Below are positions 48,701 through 58,800 of a stretch of 64,000 nt of DNA, piece after piece. Every line of letters starts with the position of its first letter. Position 1 is the stretch's first letter. The notes under the pieces were generated by a model that had not been told where the DNA came from, searched no databases, and was given only the letters and a program-made list of their open reading frames with translations. Source of the stretch: Dipylidium caninum. Taxonomy: Eukaryota; Platyhelminthes; Cestoda; Cyclophyllidea; Dipylidiidae. The position numbers and the translations under genes are program-made. The stretch lies in the NCBI GenBank assembly GCA_017562135.1, contig QEYB01000652.1, forward strand, positions 124,001 to 188,000. Direction: 5' to 3'.

Positions 48701-50714
48701 TCTCGGGTCTAGACGGCCAGACAGACAAACCCACATCAAAGCTTCGCATAAAATGTGGGTGTGTGACTGTCTGACTGGCTGGTTGTTATATTTGTCTGTG
48801 TGTGTATGTACGCGTATTGTGCGTGTTTGACGCAAATTCGTGGCTACGTTCGTTGGTGAGGTAGCAGTGGCACTGTGGCAAGGCGTGAAACTGGAGCTAC
48901 CCTTCGGGTCCCGAAGATGGGGTGATTGATTGTGATTGTTCGTCTAAAACCGGATTAAACACAGATAAACGTATGATTAAATAATAATACCAAATTATGC
49001 AACTCCAGTTGGGGACGGTCATTGAATTCAACAGGTTCCGTGTAGGAAGACTTTGTGTCATCCTATAAAATCCATTTGGCAGCAACGAATGCTTCCTGAC
49101 TAAGGGGCATCACTTCTGCTCCCTGGTGGCTTAACTTACTCCACACATCGGTCATTAATTTCGTCGTGTTGTCCGTGTTCAGTCATGAGGCCTTAACGGC
49201 TTGACACCACTCAACAACAGTGCGAAAGTGGCACAAACAGAATGTTTGTCCGCTTGAGCTATCGCCATTGGTTTGTGAAATAGAATTGAAGACACACTCC
49301 CTTTATCATTTGGCTTCTCACCATACCGCAGTATCGCTTGTTATGCGAAGAAGCCTTCGCTGTGAAGTGGCCTACACCGTCGGACCGCTAGCTGCTACAC
49401 TAGTTTTGCCTTCGAATCATCGAGGCACTCGTTTTGGTAATTTTCAGACCATTATCTAACACCTCGTGTCGCCTATTCGACGTTCCTCTGTTTAGAAAGC
49501 TAACTTATTCCCAGCTCATTAACTGCACGTTTCCCAGTTTTTTATTCCATTTTTCCATCAAATCTGACAATTTGTCTGACATTAATCTGGCAACTTATAA
49601 CTATGACAGTCTCGATTTGACTCATGAAAATAAACTCATCATTTCTCTAAACAGCTCAGTTTTATTTGCGAGGGAGACTCTTCCTCTATCAACGCGTTGT
49701 TTAGACCCGCTGGCCGATTAAACATCACTTTTTAACTGCTGGTGTGTTAGAGGCCGGGTAGTCTCACTACTGGTTGTATTAGAGTACAAATGGTAGGGCA
49801 AGCTCTTCTTTCAGACTTTTTCGACAGCCTTAACATCCTGATTCTGGAAGCCCTCTTCCCCATGAGGCAAAATCCAACCACTTAGATTGCTGTTTGCTGC
49901 TAGAGGACGGTTTTCAGACAGACACTTGTCGCTCTAGGGACTCATAATGTGGTTACACTTGCATGGCATTAGGAATGCCAAACCATAGACTCATCACTAG
50001 ACTTTCTCTTACCTTTTAGGCGTTGTTGCAATCGGCCACTTTATCTACGCGGTAGGCGGTTACGATTCACACAGCCAGCTACGGAGTGTGGAACGCTTCA
50101 ACACCGAACAAAATGTCTGGGAGTACATGACTTCTATGCTGCATCCCCGTTCTGCTCTCTCGGCGTCCGTCTTGGATGGAAAGATATGGGTCTTCGGTAA
50201 GCCCTTTCTCAAGTATTTACAGTTTTCACTGTGGCAGCGCTCATTTGACATCAGTGTCCGAAGTTTGCGAAAGTAGCAGAATTTGTCTTGTTTTTAGGCT
50301 CCATTTTCGCATGTTGTGATTGGTCTATTTTTCCCACTAAGTGCTGTCGTTTTTCTGATCGCGACCTTGCCAATCATTGAAGTAGGCATTCAAATGTTAG
50401 TCTGGGAAAGCCATATTGGCGTAAAAATCCTTCATTTTTACACCGAGAGGCTTGGAAACCTAGCCTTCCTTATACAAAATGAAATAGGATCTATGGGTGT
50501 ATGGCTACATTCTTTACTCTTAAAATAGGCGGTTACGATGGGGAACGAGTTTCTTTCTTGCGTGGAAGTCTACGACCCTTCTTGCGACACATGGACGAAG
50601 ACGACGGTTATGCCCTGCAGCAAGTCGGGGCATGCGGTCGTGACTAGTCGAGAGCCGGTCGCTGCTATCGCCGCAGCCGCTACCTCTGCCACCTCCATTT
50701 CAGTTGTCAAGTAA
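36719..50714 (+). CDS. KEAP1: KEAP1 orthologue, BTB-BACK-Kelch redox sensor (one-base frameshift in last exon)
   Basis: Six exons: 36719-37699, 41896-42245, 42991-43074, 43304-43425, 50020-50196 and 50529-50714. The total is 1900 nt, one base too many; removing one G from GGGG at 50540-50543 gives 632 residues. Exon 1 holds BTB (LTDVTLYVEKVQIACHRIVL) and BACK; exons 2-6 hold six Kelch blades. KEAP1 is the CUL3 adaptor that targets the stress factor NRF2 for degradation and releases it when its cysteines are modified. Sensor Cys273 (FVRCHALAP) and Cys288 (IKNC) are kept; Cys151 is Asn, with a Cys two residues on. Counterparts of the NRF2-pocket residues Tyr334, Ser363, Arg380, Asn382, Arg415, Arg483, Ser508, Tyr525, Ser555, Tyr572 and Ser602 are all present, the last two only across the frameshift. 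Met27 (36797) is an alternative start. Confidence 0.93.
37700..41895 (+). other. KEAP1 intron 1
   Basis: The intron runs from the GTGGGT donor to the TTTTAG acceptor. It holds a CA microsatellite at 40222-40238 and no recognisable nested gene on either strand. Confidence 0.8.
40222..40238. repeat. CA microsatellite
   Basis: Eight CA units in KEAP1 intron 1. Confidence 0.85.
44057..44071. repeat. GT microsatellite
   Basis: Seven GT units in KEAP1 intron 4, followed by a GAGG-rich stretch. Confidence 0.85.
44212..44225. repeat. CA microsatellite
   Basis: Seven AC units in KEAP1 intron 4, about 140 bases after the GT tract of opposite sense at 44057. Confidence 0.85.
48261..48277. repeat. GC/CA alternating tract
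   Basis: Five GC units run directly into three CA units, an alternating purine-pyrimidine tract able to adopt Z-DNA. Confidence 0.8.
48409..48436. repeat. GC/GCGT alternating tract
   Basis: GCGCGCGC followed by repeated GTGC and GTAC units, a second alternating purine-pyrimidine tract 150 bases from the first. Confidence 0.8.
48502..48525. repeat. GT-rich tract
   Basis: GTGTATGTGTGTGTGTGCG, the third alternating tract in 260 bases of KEAP1 intron 4. Confidence 0.8.
48597..48613. repeat. AAT microsatellite
   Basis: Five to six AAT units in KEAP1 intron 4. Confidence 0.85.
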
Positions 50715-52922
50715 ACCCTTTCCCATTCTCTCTTATTCCTTTGTACAGGCTCTTACCTCCCCTTTCCCCTTGAACACTCATCTGATGGTCTTGATGTTTT
50801 AGTTCGTCACCCAAGTCATCTTTGTACAGAAGCCTCATTGTTTTTTCTATGGCAACTTACTCATTTACTCAGCTACTCATGTATGTGGTGTGTGTGTGTG
50901 TGTGCGCATGCGATAATCTAAGACGTTGCATTATCTCTATTGCTGATTTAACATCTCTAAATTGAGTCGGTTTGTACAGCACGAATATACGTACACTCAA
51001 GCAAGCACACGCACTACCTCTGAGGCCGTCACCTGGCCACACACTGTCTCTACTGATCTCTATCTAAATTATATTCCCTTTTGTACGTAGGTAGATATGT
51101 TTACTTGGTGTTATGATATTGGGTGAAGGGATCGGCTCAGGTGGACCGAATTGAGGCTCTCGTTACTCGTTGAGATCAGGGTGGAGCGACGTTTGTTGTG
51201 TCTGGGGTGCCCTGGGCGGAGTTTTGGTGGTTTGACCATGTAGTCGCAGAAGAGATACCTACTTATGGGGTTATGGAAGAATTGTTTAAGCAACATTACA
51301 GCATGCGGCATTTAAATTAGAAATCAACCTTATTGTTTAAAAGTGGTCGAAAATGTGATGCAAACTCTATCGGGGTGTTACGGAGGTCAAGTTCCACCAT
51401 TCAATAACTTTTTGGAGTACTTTACCAGTGCACGAAATAGGCGCGAGAGACGTAGCACCAACGATTCTTGCTACGCAGATACGCTGGTACGGCTGGAAGA
51501 TGGAACAAATGGCGCAAAGCCCTTCGTTTTGCGTCGTATACTTTTCGTTTACGCAATAAACAGTTCAGCAAAATTCTATCTAGTTCAAACCACAAATTCT
51601 CCACTTAAATTGAGGATACCATTTCTCGTTTTGTTGGCTATGGTTAGACTTCTCAAGTATTTGAAAATTGAAAATCAAAGGCCGGTGAACCGCAGTGATA
51701 ATCATCAAAACGGGAAAATTGAATTACATTGGAAGTGGAACGTGTCGACGTCTATTACCTGATGATAAGGAGGTCCGAGGACTTAGGAAAGGTACAGATG
51801 TAGTAATTTATGGTTTCATAGCCGAACTGTTGATAGTATCCTGTCTTCTAGTCTCTAGTTTTCTGAACAACTCGACGGTTGATATTGCACGCGTGTTCAT
51901 ATCTTGGATTGCTTTGCTCAACCTAGTTTTCGGCGTTCAAGTGTAACGAAAGGCTTCGGTACGATTTTGAAAGGGCTGTCGTTGAGAAGTTTGCCCTGCA
52001 TATAGTGCCGAGGTTAAGATCGCTACAAAATTAAGCTTAGGATACAAGCATGGGATGTATAACACCATTTTTCTTCTCCCAACAAAAGTGAAATATGGGA
52101 CTTTCAGAGGAAGCGAGTGATATGTACCGGTGCAGAAAATAATTACAGAAAGCTTACCCTATGAGATTACCTAATTAGTCCGATCGAGTGCGCCTGCCCA
52201 TGTTAGAAATTTGGACCAAATTACACACTCGTGATCGCTAGGGCGAACCGAGCTATCCATTTCAATGTAAGCCATTTTTGATACCCCCCTGTACCCTATA
52301 ATCATACATTTCAAAAGGGTTCAATCAAGGCGGGCCATTTGACAATTTTTAGCGCAAACTTCGTCTGTAAACCACTGCAGCCATCCATCATCTGAATATC
52401 GTCTCGTGATTAATAATAATGCAAACAATAACGTCGGAGGAGCCAACTAAAAAGTATATTGTTTATCCGAGGCCAAACTGGACATCTGAATCCATTATCG
52501 TGACCACGACTGTTTACTAATTTTGGTGGTACCAAATACATTTGAAGGAGTAATAACACATTTTACCTAGTCGTAATTTTTCGAAGTCAAACATTAATAT
52601 GTATTTGGCCAGGGTTCTACCCCCAGTTTCGAGCCTTACCGCTTCTTACTGACGCTAGTGCTTCTTAGTTGGTTAACCTCTGGTCGGCGCCGTTATTATG
52701 TGATAATAAGCAGCCCACAGTTGACGAAGATGCACTTTGGAATATCGTTATGTGATGAATTCAATATTATTATTTAAATAAGGTTATAAGCGGGATATAG
52801 TAGTGCACAGCCACTATATTGATATTTTTCAGACAATCGGAGGCCTTGTTTTACCTAACCAATCAATGTCGATCAGCCATCCAACCCCGAGCTTGTCTTT
52901 ATTTAGAATCTTGTCCAAGAGT
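50715..52922. other. Flank between KEAP1 and APEX1
   Basis: It begins with the KEAP1 3' flank (GT microsatellite at 50886; an AATAAA at 51555 is one possible end). An open frame of 139 codons lies at 51343-51762 on the plus strand (LVRLEDGTNGAKPFVLRRIL), without recognised similarity or splice sites. It may be chance or a decayed repeat. The rest holds nothing I can support. Confidence 0.4.
50886..50905. repeat. GT microsatellite
   Basis: About ten GT units 170 bases after the KEAP1 stop codon, in its 3' UTR or flank. Confidence 0.85.
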
Positions 52923-54149
52923 ATGGCCAGACAGACCAAGGTAATCCTGGTTTTTAAGACACAAGCGTTTTTTCTGAAGCTTAGTTTTGCCGGTTCTAAT
53001 AAAGCCCATCCGACACGGCTTAGAAAACCTGTTAAAGAGACACACGTGGCCGCTCGTGTCGACAAGCTTCGGAAGGTTCTTCGAGGAAAGACCTCGGAAA
53101 TTCTATCAAATAGTATTGGTAATGATACCAAAAGTGGCCCAAGTTCTAATAATCCACCATTTGAGTGGTGTAAAACCTACCCTGGTTCTGTTTGGTCTCT
53201 TAGCAACCCCTCACTTAAATCGGGTGACTCTTGGCAGATCAAAGTTGTTACATGGAACATAAACGGATTGCGCGCCTGGATTCGAGTGAGAACTCCCTGC
53301 TGCAGCTTATTTTTTTAGAAAGGGGGTTTAAGTTACCTGGAGGATGAAGTCCCGGATGCTCTGTGTCTCCAGGAGGTTAAGTGTCCCCGGAAAGACATTC
53401 CTCCTGTAGCAGATGTGGATGAGTACTTGGCCCACTGGTATACTGCTAACAAACCTGGTTATGCCGGAACGGGTCTCTACAGCAAGGTGAAACCCCTCAA
53501 AGTGGTCTATGGCCTTGGTGAGGCTAAACACGATAATGAGGGTCGACTTATCACTGCAGAATATGAAAAATTTTATCTTATTAATGCCTGTAAGTACGAA
53601 ATTGAATTTTTGAAACAATTTTTAGATGTTCCGAATTCTGGGAAAGGTTTAGTTCGCCTTGATTATCGAATAAATGAATGGAACAAAGATCTTTGCGAGT
53701 ACATCAAAAAGTTGGATAAAGAAAAACCTGTCGTTCTGACTGGGGATCTCAACGTCTCTCACAAAGAGATCGGTCGGTTTTTAGGTTTTTTTTTTACTTT
53801 CTATAGATCTCTCCAATCCAGCGGGCAATCACAAAACTGCGGGTTTTACCGACGAAGAACGTCGGGGTTTTTCTGAAATGTTAGCCGATTGTGACATGGT
53901 GGATACCTATCGCCATTTTTATCCAAACCGAGAGAAAGCGTACACTTATTGGAGTACCCGTCACAACGCCAGACAATCGAACGCTGGCTGGTGTGTCATT
54001 CCCCATATTTTTCATGCCTTCCTTCTAGGCGACTCGACTATTTCGTTGTTTCTCGTCGCTTACTTCCAAACGTTGTTGACCAAGAGATTCGTTGTGGTGT
54101 TCTTGGGAGTGATCATTGTCCCGTTGTCCTATATCTCAATTTTAACTGA
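52923..54149 (+). CDS. APEX1: AP endonuclease, APEX1/ExoIII family
   Basis: Five exons, 52923-53285, 53319-53589, 53626-53772, 53807-53990 and 54029-54149, with introns of 33, 36, 34 and 38 nt, give 361 residues. The enzyme cuts DNA 5' to abasic sites in base-excision repair. The core is complete: [13 protein letters not shown] (Asn68), ALCLQEVKC (Glu96), LVRLDYR (Tyr171), TGDLNVSH (Asp210, Asn212), [10 protein letters not shown] (Asp283) and [12 protein letters not shown] (Asp308, His309), human numbering. Human Cys65, used for redox regulation, is Val, and Asp70 is Asn as in bacterial ExoIII. The N terminus is unlike that of human and is rich in Lys and Ser, perhaps a nuclear signal. Residues 7-19 could be a 39-nt in-frame intron (GTAATC to GAAG), which would give 348 residues. 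ATGs at 52803 and 52866 are in-frame alternatives. AATAAA at 54268. Confidence 0.95.
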
Positions 54150-54267
54150 AGAGTTAAGATGACGCCTGATTGCTTTTCCATCGATGCACCGCTCATATTT
54201 TTTCATAAAGCCTTCTTGTTTGCCCTCGATCTCTTCCAGGTTGCCAGCCGTCCGACCCCTTTGAGTA

Positions 54268-54273
54268 AATAAA
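54268..54273 (+). promoter_or_regulatory. Polyadenylation signal of APEX1
   Basis: AATAAA lies 119 nt after the TGA stop at 54147-54149, the nearest hexamer on this strand. Confidence 0.6.
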
Positions 54274-54279
54274 GGGAAG

Positions 54280-55850
54280 GATTGGTGACTCTGGTAAGGA
54301 CTTTTGAAATAGAGGGGTGAGAGGGGCTAAGGGTAAAGGTGACATCCTTTTTGTTGGTTTGAAGAGGCTTTGCCTCGAGCTTGGGGAGCTATCCCGGCTG
54401 ATTCCTGCGCTGAAGTCTGGTGGAGTCGGTTTCGTGTTTGCCGAATCGCTGCACTTTCAAGTATTCCAAATGAGTGTGGAGATTGAAGGGTCTTCGTGTT
54501 CGTGGCTGTTGATTGACAGCGACAATGGTGGACGCTAACTTCCTAAGGCTTTCCATCATTACGGATAACTGACTGGACCGAATGCTTGTTGTTTGTAGCT
54601 ACCGCCGTCGTGTAAATAGATGCCTTTTAAAACAGTAAGCGCGAGGGTCTCGCAATTTTGTTCGCGATAGTCTATTAAGTTATCTACCTCAAAGAACCGG
54701 TGGTTTATACGTCCCGGAGTCGTTTCTAAACCTGACAAACTATCACAGTAGGAGAGGTCAATACTGCATTGGTGACCAACGATCCACATACCTCGAGTCC
54801 GTGCAAATCCAAAACAAAACAGGTCTCTTTCAACCGCAAGACGGCGGCATTTTAACGCACAATGGCGGTGCCCACCTCGGGGATCGAAGAAAGGCGCACA
54901 CTGTGGGTCATGTAAGACAGTCTTATAGATAGAAAAGAGCTGTTTGATAGTTTACTGACTGGTGGAACTCCATACGGCCGCAACAGACAGTACTTATTAG
55001 TTCAAAATACAATATCGGCCTCAGAAAGGTAGATGAAACGACTTCCGCGAATATGGCAAATGTAATCCCAAAACAATATAGTGTGCGCTAAGCGGGTTTC
55101 TTGAATTGCCTTTAGGTGGGACAAAAACCACGAATTACTTTTAAAATACATTCAAAAATATCTCCAGTGGCAATTATAGCAACTGAAATCTGTAAACTCT
55201 CTGAAGATGGTCAAATTGGTAGTATACTGAGACTAGCGAAACCAAGTGAACACGGGTCTAAACTGGCCAAGAAAAAGACTAAATTTGACGTAAAATAATA
55301 AAACTGGAGAATTACTCGGCTAACAGGCATATGAAATATTAAGACGGCACACAAATACGACATTCATCAATTATTCTCTCTCTCCTCTATTTCAATAAAT
55401 AACAATCTAAGTGCAAATGTAACAGGAAGTAAGATTCGGTAAAGATAACTGAGCAGTTGGGATACAAGTATGCATGTCAACGTAGCGATAACCTCGAAGG
55501 AACTCGAACTACATGTGAAAAAGGTTTAATATACGCAAATACATTAATGAAGATTAAGAGCACAGAGAGGATATGAAGAAAAGAAGGGGAGGGGCGGGGG
55601 AGCGGCAAAGGGATGTGGCAACGTCTATGGGAAAATGGAATACCCGCATGTTTAAAAGGAAACCCCTACGACAGAGCACCCGGTACCACTATATGTGTGT
55701 GTGTGTGTGTAAAATGAGCCCATATAGGGAAACTGAAAGAAAGGAACGAAACTATTCCTTACAGCAGTGTGGACAAGATAAACACCAAGACATGCGTTTA
55801 ACGCTCTCTCATACATACAGACCCACGCACAAAGATACATAGGTAGGGGA
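54280..55850. other. Interval between convergent APEX1 and ACSL
   Basis: It holds the 3' ends of two convergent genes. A GT microsatellite lies at 55693-55710. I found no clear minus-strand AATAAA for the ACSL gene, so its 3' end is not placed. No further gene is seen. Confidence 0.45.
55693..55710. repeat. GT microsatellite
   Basis: Nine GT units about 150 bases downstream of the ACSL stop codon, probably in its 3' UTR. Confidence 0.85.
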
Positions 55851-55862
55851 TGCAAAGGTAAG

Positions 55863-58800
55863 TTAGATCGTAGCTGCAGGCTGGTAGAGAGCCTTGATAG
55901 TGGACCCAAAATGGCGTCGAATGATCTCGCGCGCTGACTTTAGCGTGGGTGTTAACATCCCATTCTCAATTGTAAAGGCGGCCGGAGAGAGTCGAATGGC
56001 CTTGACCTGAAAATGCCGAAATTGTTAGACGAGCACAGCTGAAAGTTTTAACTTAAGCACCATTAAACATTAACATCCATAATATTACCGTCCATCAAAT
56101 TCTCAGACTACCTGCGCAAGTAAAACTATCTCTCGAAGATTTAAAAACGATGTAGATATAGCAATAACTTTCACCGTTTCAGAGAACAAAGGAAAACAAA
56201 TAGTAGGTAAGAACATAATCACGGGAGATGTAAAATTCCGCAAAAAAGGGGTCAATAAACAATCAGTGTAGCCTCTCGAAAAAAACGAAGACAACAGAGG
56301 TTGTTCGACAGACACACTTGGAACATTTTATTTCAATTATAAAATAGAAAAAAGGAGAATTGCCTAAAAAACCCAACGTCGAGTTAGAGTGAAAATTATG
56401 AGTGAGGTGCTTTGGTATTAGCATAAGAGTGGAATGTTTCATAGGTGGACAGCATTAAAAGTGGATAATGACTTGAATAACATTACAAATGGACCAAATT
56501 AATAGACAGAGCAAACGAAATATGCATTTGTGGACCCTGTCCAAAAAATATACATCATGAATAAGGTTAAGGAACTCGACGCACCTGCTCAAATCCTTTA
56601 AGTCCACGAGCCTTCCCGATAGCAGTGAGATCGTCAAGTACAGCTTTGATAGCTGGTTTATAGTCACACAACTGCTCCATGTTCATTTGGGTGCCATTTA
56701 CAACGAAAGTGGGGCTATCAGCAGTGGAATTACACCCCTTTGTGTCGGTGGTACCAGCATGCTCTCCAGCGACATTCGTATCTCCACCGCGTGGAGAAGC
56801 CACGGTGCCATTGGGCAAATTGAGTTTGACACCGTTACCAGTGGCTGAGGACCCTGTCTTAGAGTTGACATGTTGTACGAGAGCCTCTACTTCCGGCACA
56901 ACAATGGCCACGGGATAGGCCTGTTCTGTGTCTCCATCCACAAAGACTTGGCTGACGAACCGACTCTCCAGATAAATAGACTCTATTTTCTCAGGGGCCA
57001 CATATTCACCCTGGGAGAGCTTAAAGATGTGCTTACATCGGTCCACGATTTTCAGACTGTTTTTCTAGATAAAGTAAAAGTTACAATATTATAAATTTCA
57101 AGGTATAAGCAATTACATATGAAGTTAAAAGGGAGAATAAGTCTATTGATGAATCTGTTGCAGTGCTTGATTTAGTAGTGCCATAAGCTAAAATACTGAA
57201 ACGACACAATAAAAACAGATGATAATTTAAAAGGATTTTTAAAGAGATATGTCTAGGCTCTGAGAATTGATTCAAGACACCAGACATCGAAGCTCATACG
57301 GACAGTGCCCAACCACTCGTCGTTTTCGAGGCTTTGAGTCATTTAATAGTGGTATACCAATGGTAGCAATTGTGAAAAAATGCAGAAATAACTTCGTCTA
57401 GGAGATTTTGAAAAATGTTGCGGTTAAAACACTAACGAAAGAGTGCGAGAATACAGGCATCTCGGGATTTGATTGATGCCGTAAAGCTGATTAAAATAAG
57501 ATAATGTGGGCAAAAGTTCTATGGAGATATTATTGTAGAAAACTGGATTATAAGTGAGCATTTGCGTGTGTTCGACACGAACAACACAATGAATTAACGA
57601 CATATGACTAATGAGAAGTCTGCTGCGTATCATACAGGCGAATTTTCTAACTGAATGAAGAGCTACCATCGAAAGGAACGGACTAATCTGATTAATTCCT
57701 GGATTTCTCAAGTAAGGGAAGTAAGGGCCAGCGGAAAAGTATATTTGGCAGTGAGAGGAGAGAAAGCAGAGGAAGTATCTATGGGAGAGAAAGCGAATCA
57801 GAGCGAACGTAGGATCGAAGTATGAAGAGAATTTACCTCAGTCCAAATTGCAACATCGCCGGTACGTAACCAACCGTCGGAATCGAAGAGCTGGGCAGTG
57901 CTTTCTGGGTCTTTGAAATAGCCGACTGTGCAGCTGGGACCCTTGACTAGAATCTGAAGCAAATCAAGAGCCAATACGAACTTATAAATGATGCCTCGAC
58001 TTAAGATTAATAAGGCTATAGACGTCCAGCATTACTGAGGTAGTTTCATAAATCACCACCGAGAGTTTACATAAAATTAAGTTGGGAATGCATACAGAAA
58101 AAATTTATGTATCAAGCCGTCATTAATACTAACAGATAGAAAAACAAAAGATTAAACTAACTGGGTTGATGGTTTAAAAGTAGGTTGACTTCGGCTTTAT
58201 TATGTTTCAGTCAAAATCAAGATTAACACTTTTGCGCGATGATACGGTACAAATATTCGGCGCGGGAGAAGGCATTACCAATTATAAATCAAAGACAACT
58301 TTAAATTATGTGAATGTTTGTCACAAAAAAGTGTTAAAGTTTCACAAAAGCAAAAAGGTAATCCTCATATCTATTTAATACCAGCTTATTTAAAGATGAC
58401 ATGTGGGATTATCCATTAATTCATTATTTTGGGTCAGGGTGAGAAGTGTCTGAAAAAGCGTGGGGTCAATACAGAAGCATAGGCTAAGTCTATGTTGACT
58501 GGCAAGTGTCTCAGAAGACACATTAAAGGGATGATTATGAAATCTTTTCTTATGGAGTTTAAAACTGATTCAGTAATAGTCGTGTCACATATTGATGGGT
58601 TAAAACCAGCTTCCTCTCGGATGTACTGGCGAAGACAGCCCATACGAAATAGAGGGGATTATGGAAGAGTGAGTAGAATACTATCAACATCCTAATAATA
58701 TTAAGATATTAAGAGAAAGTAAGTAAGCTGGATTTCCGAAATTAAACTATAAAGATGGGATGTGGTGACTCTTGCTAAGCATGACACTAAATAAGGCGCC

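Larger units (their letters stand above)
43426..50019 (+). other. KEAP1 intron 4 (6.6 kb), rich in simple repeats
   Basis: Both splice sites fit in phase 1 (GCAG|GTCAGT and CTTTTAG|GC). The intron carries many alternating purine-pyrimidine tracts and C/G-rich blocks around 44.5-44.9 kb and 48.2-48.9 kb. The reading frames there (for example 44591-45028 and 48291-48575) are low-complexity by-products of these repeats. No nested gene is supported. Confidence 0.75.
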
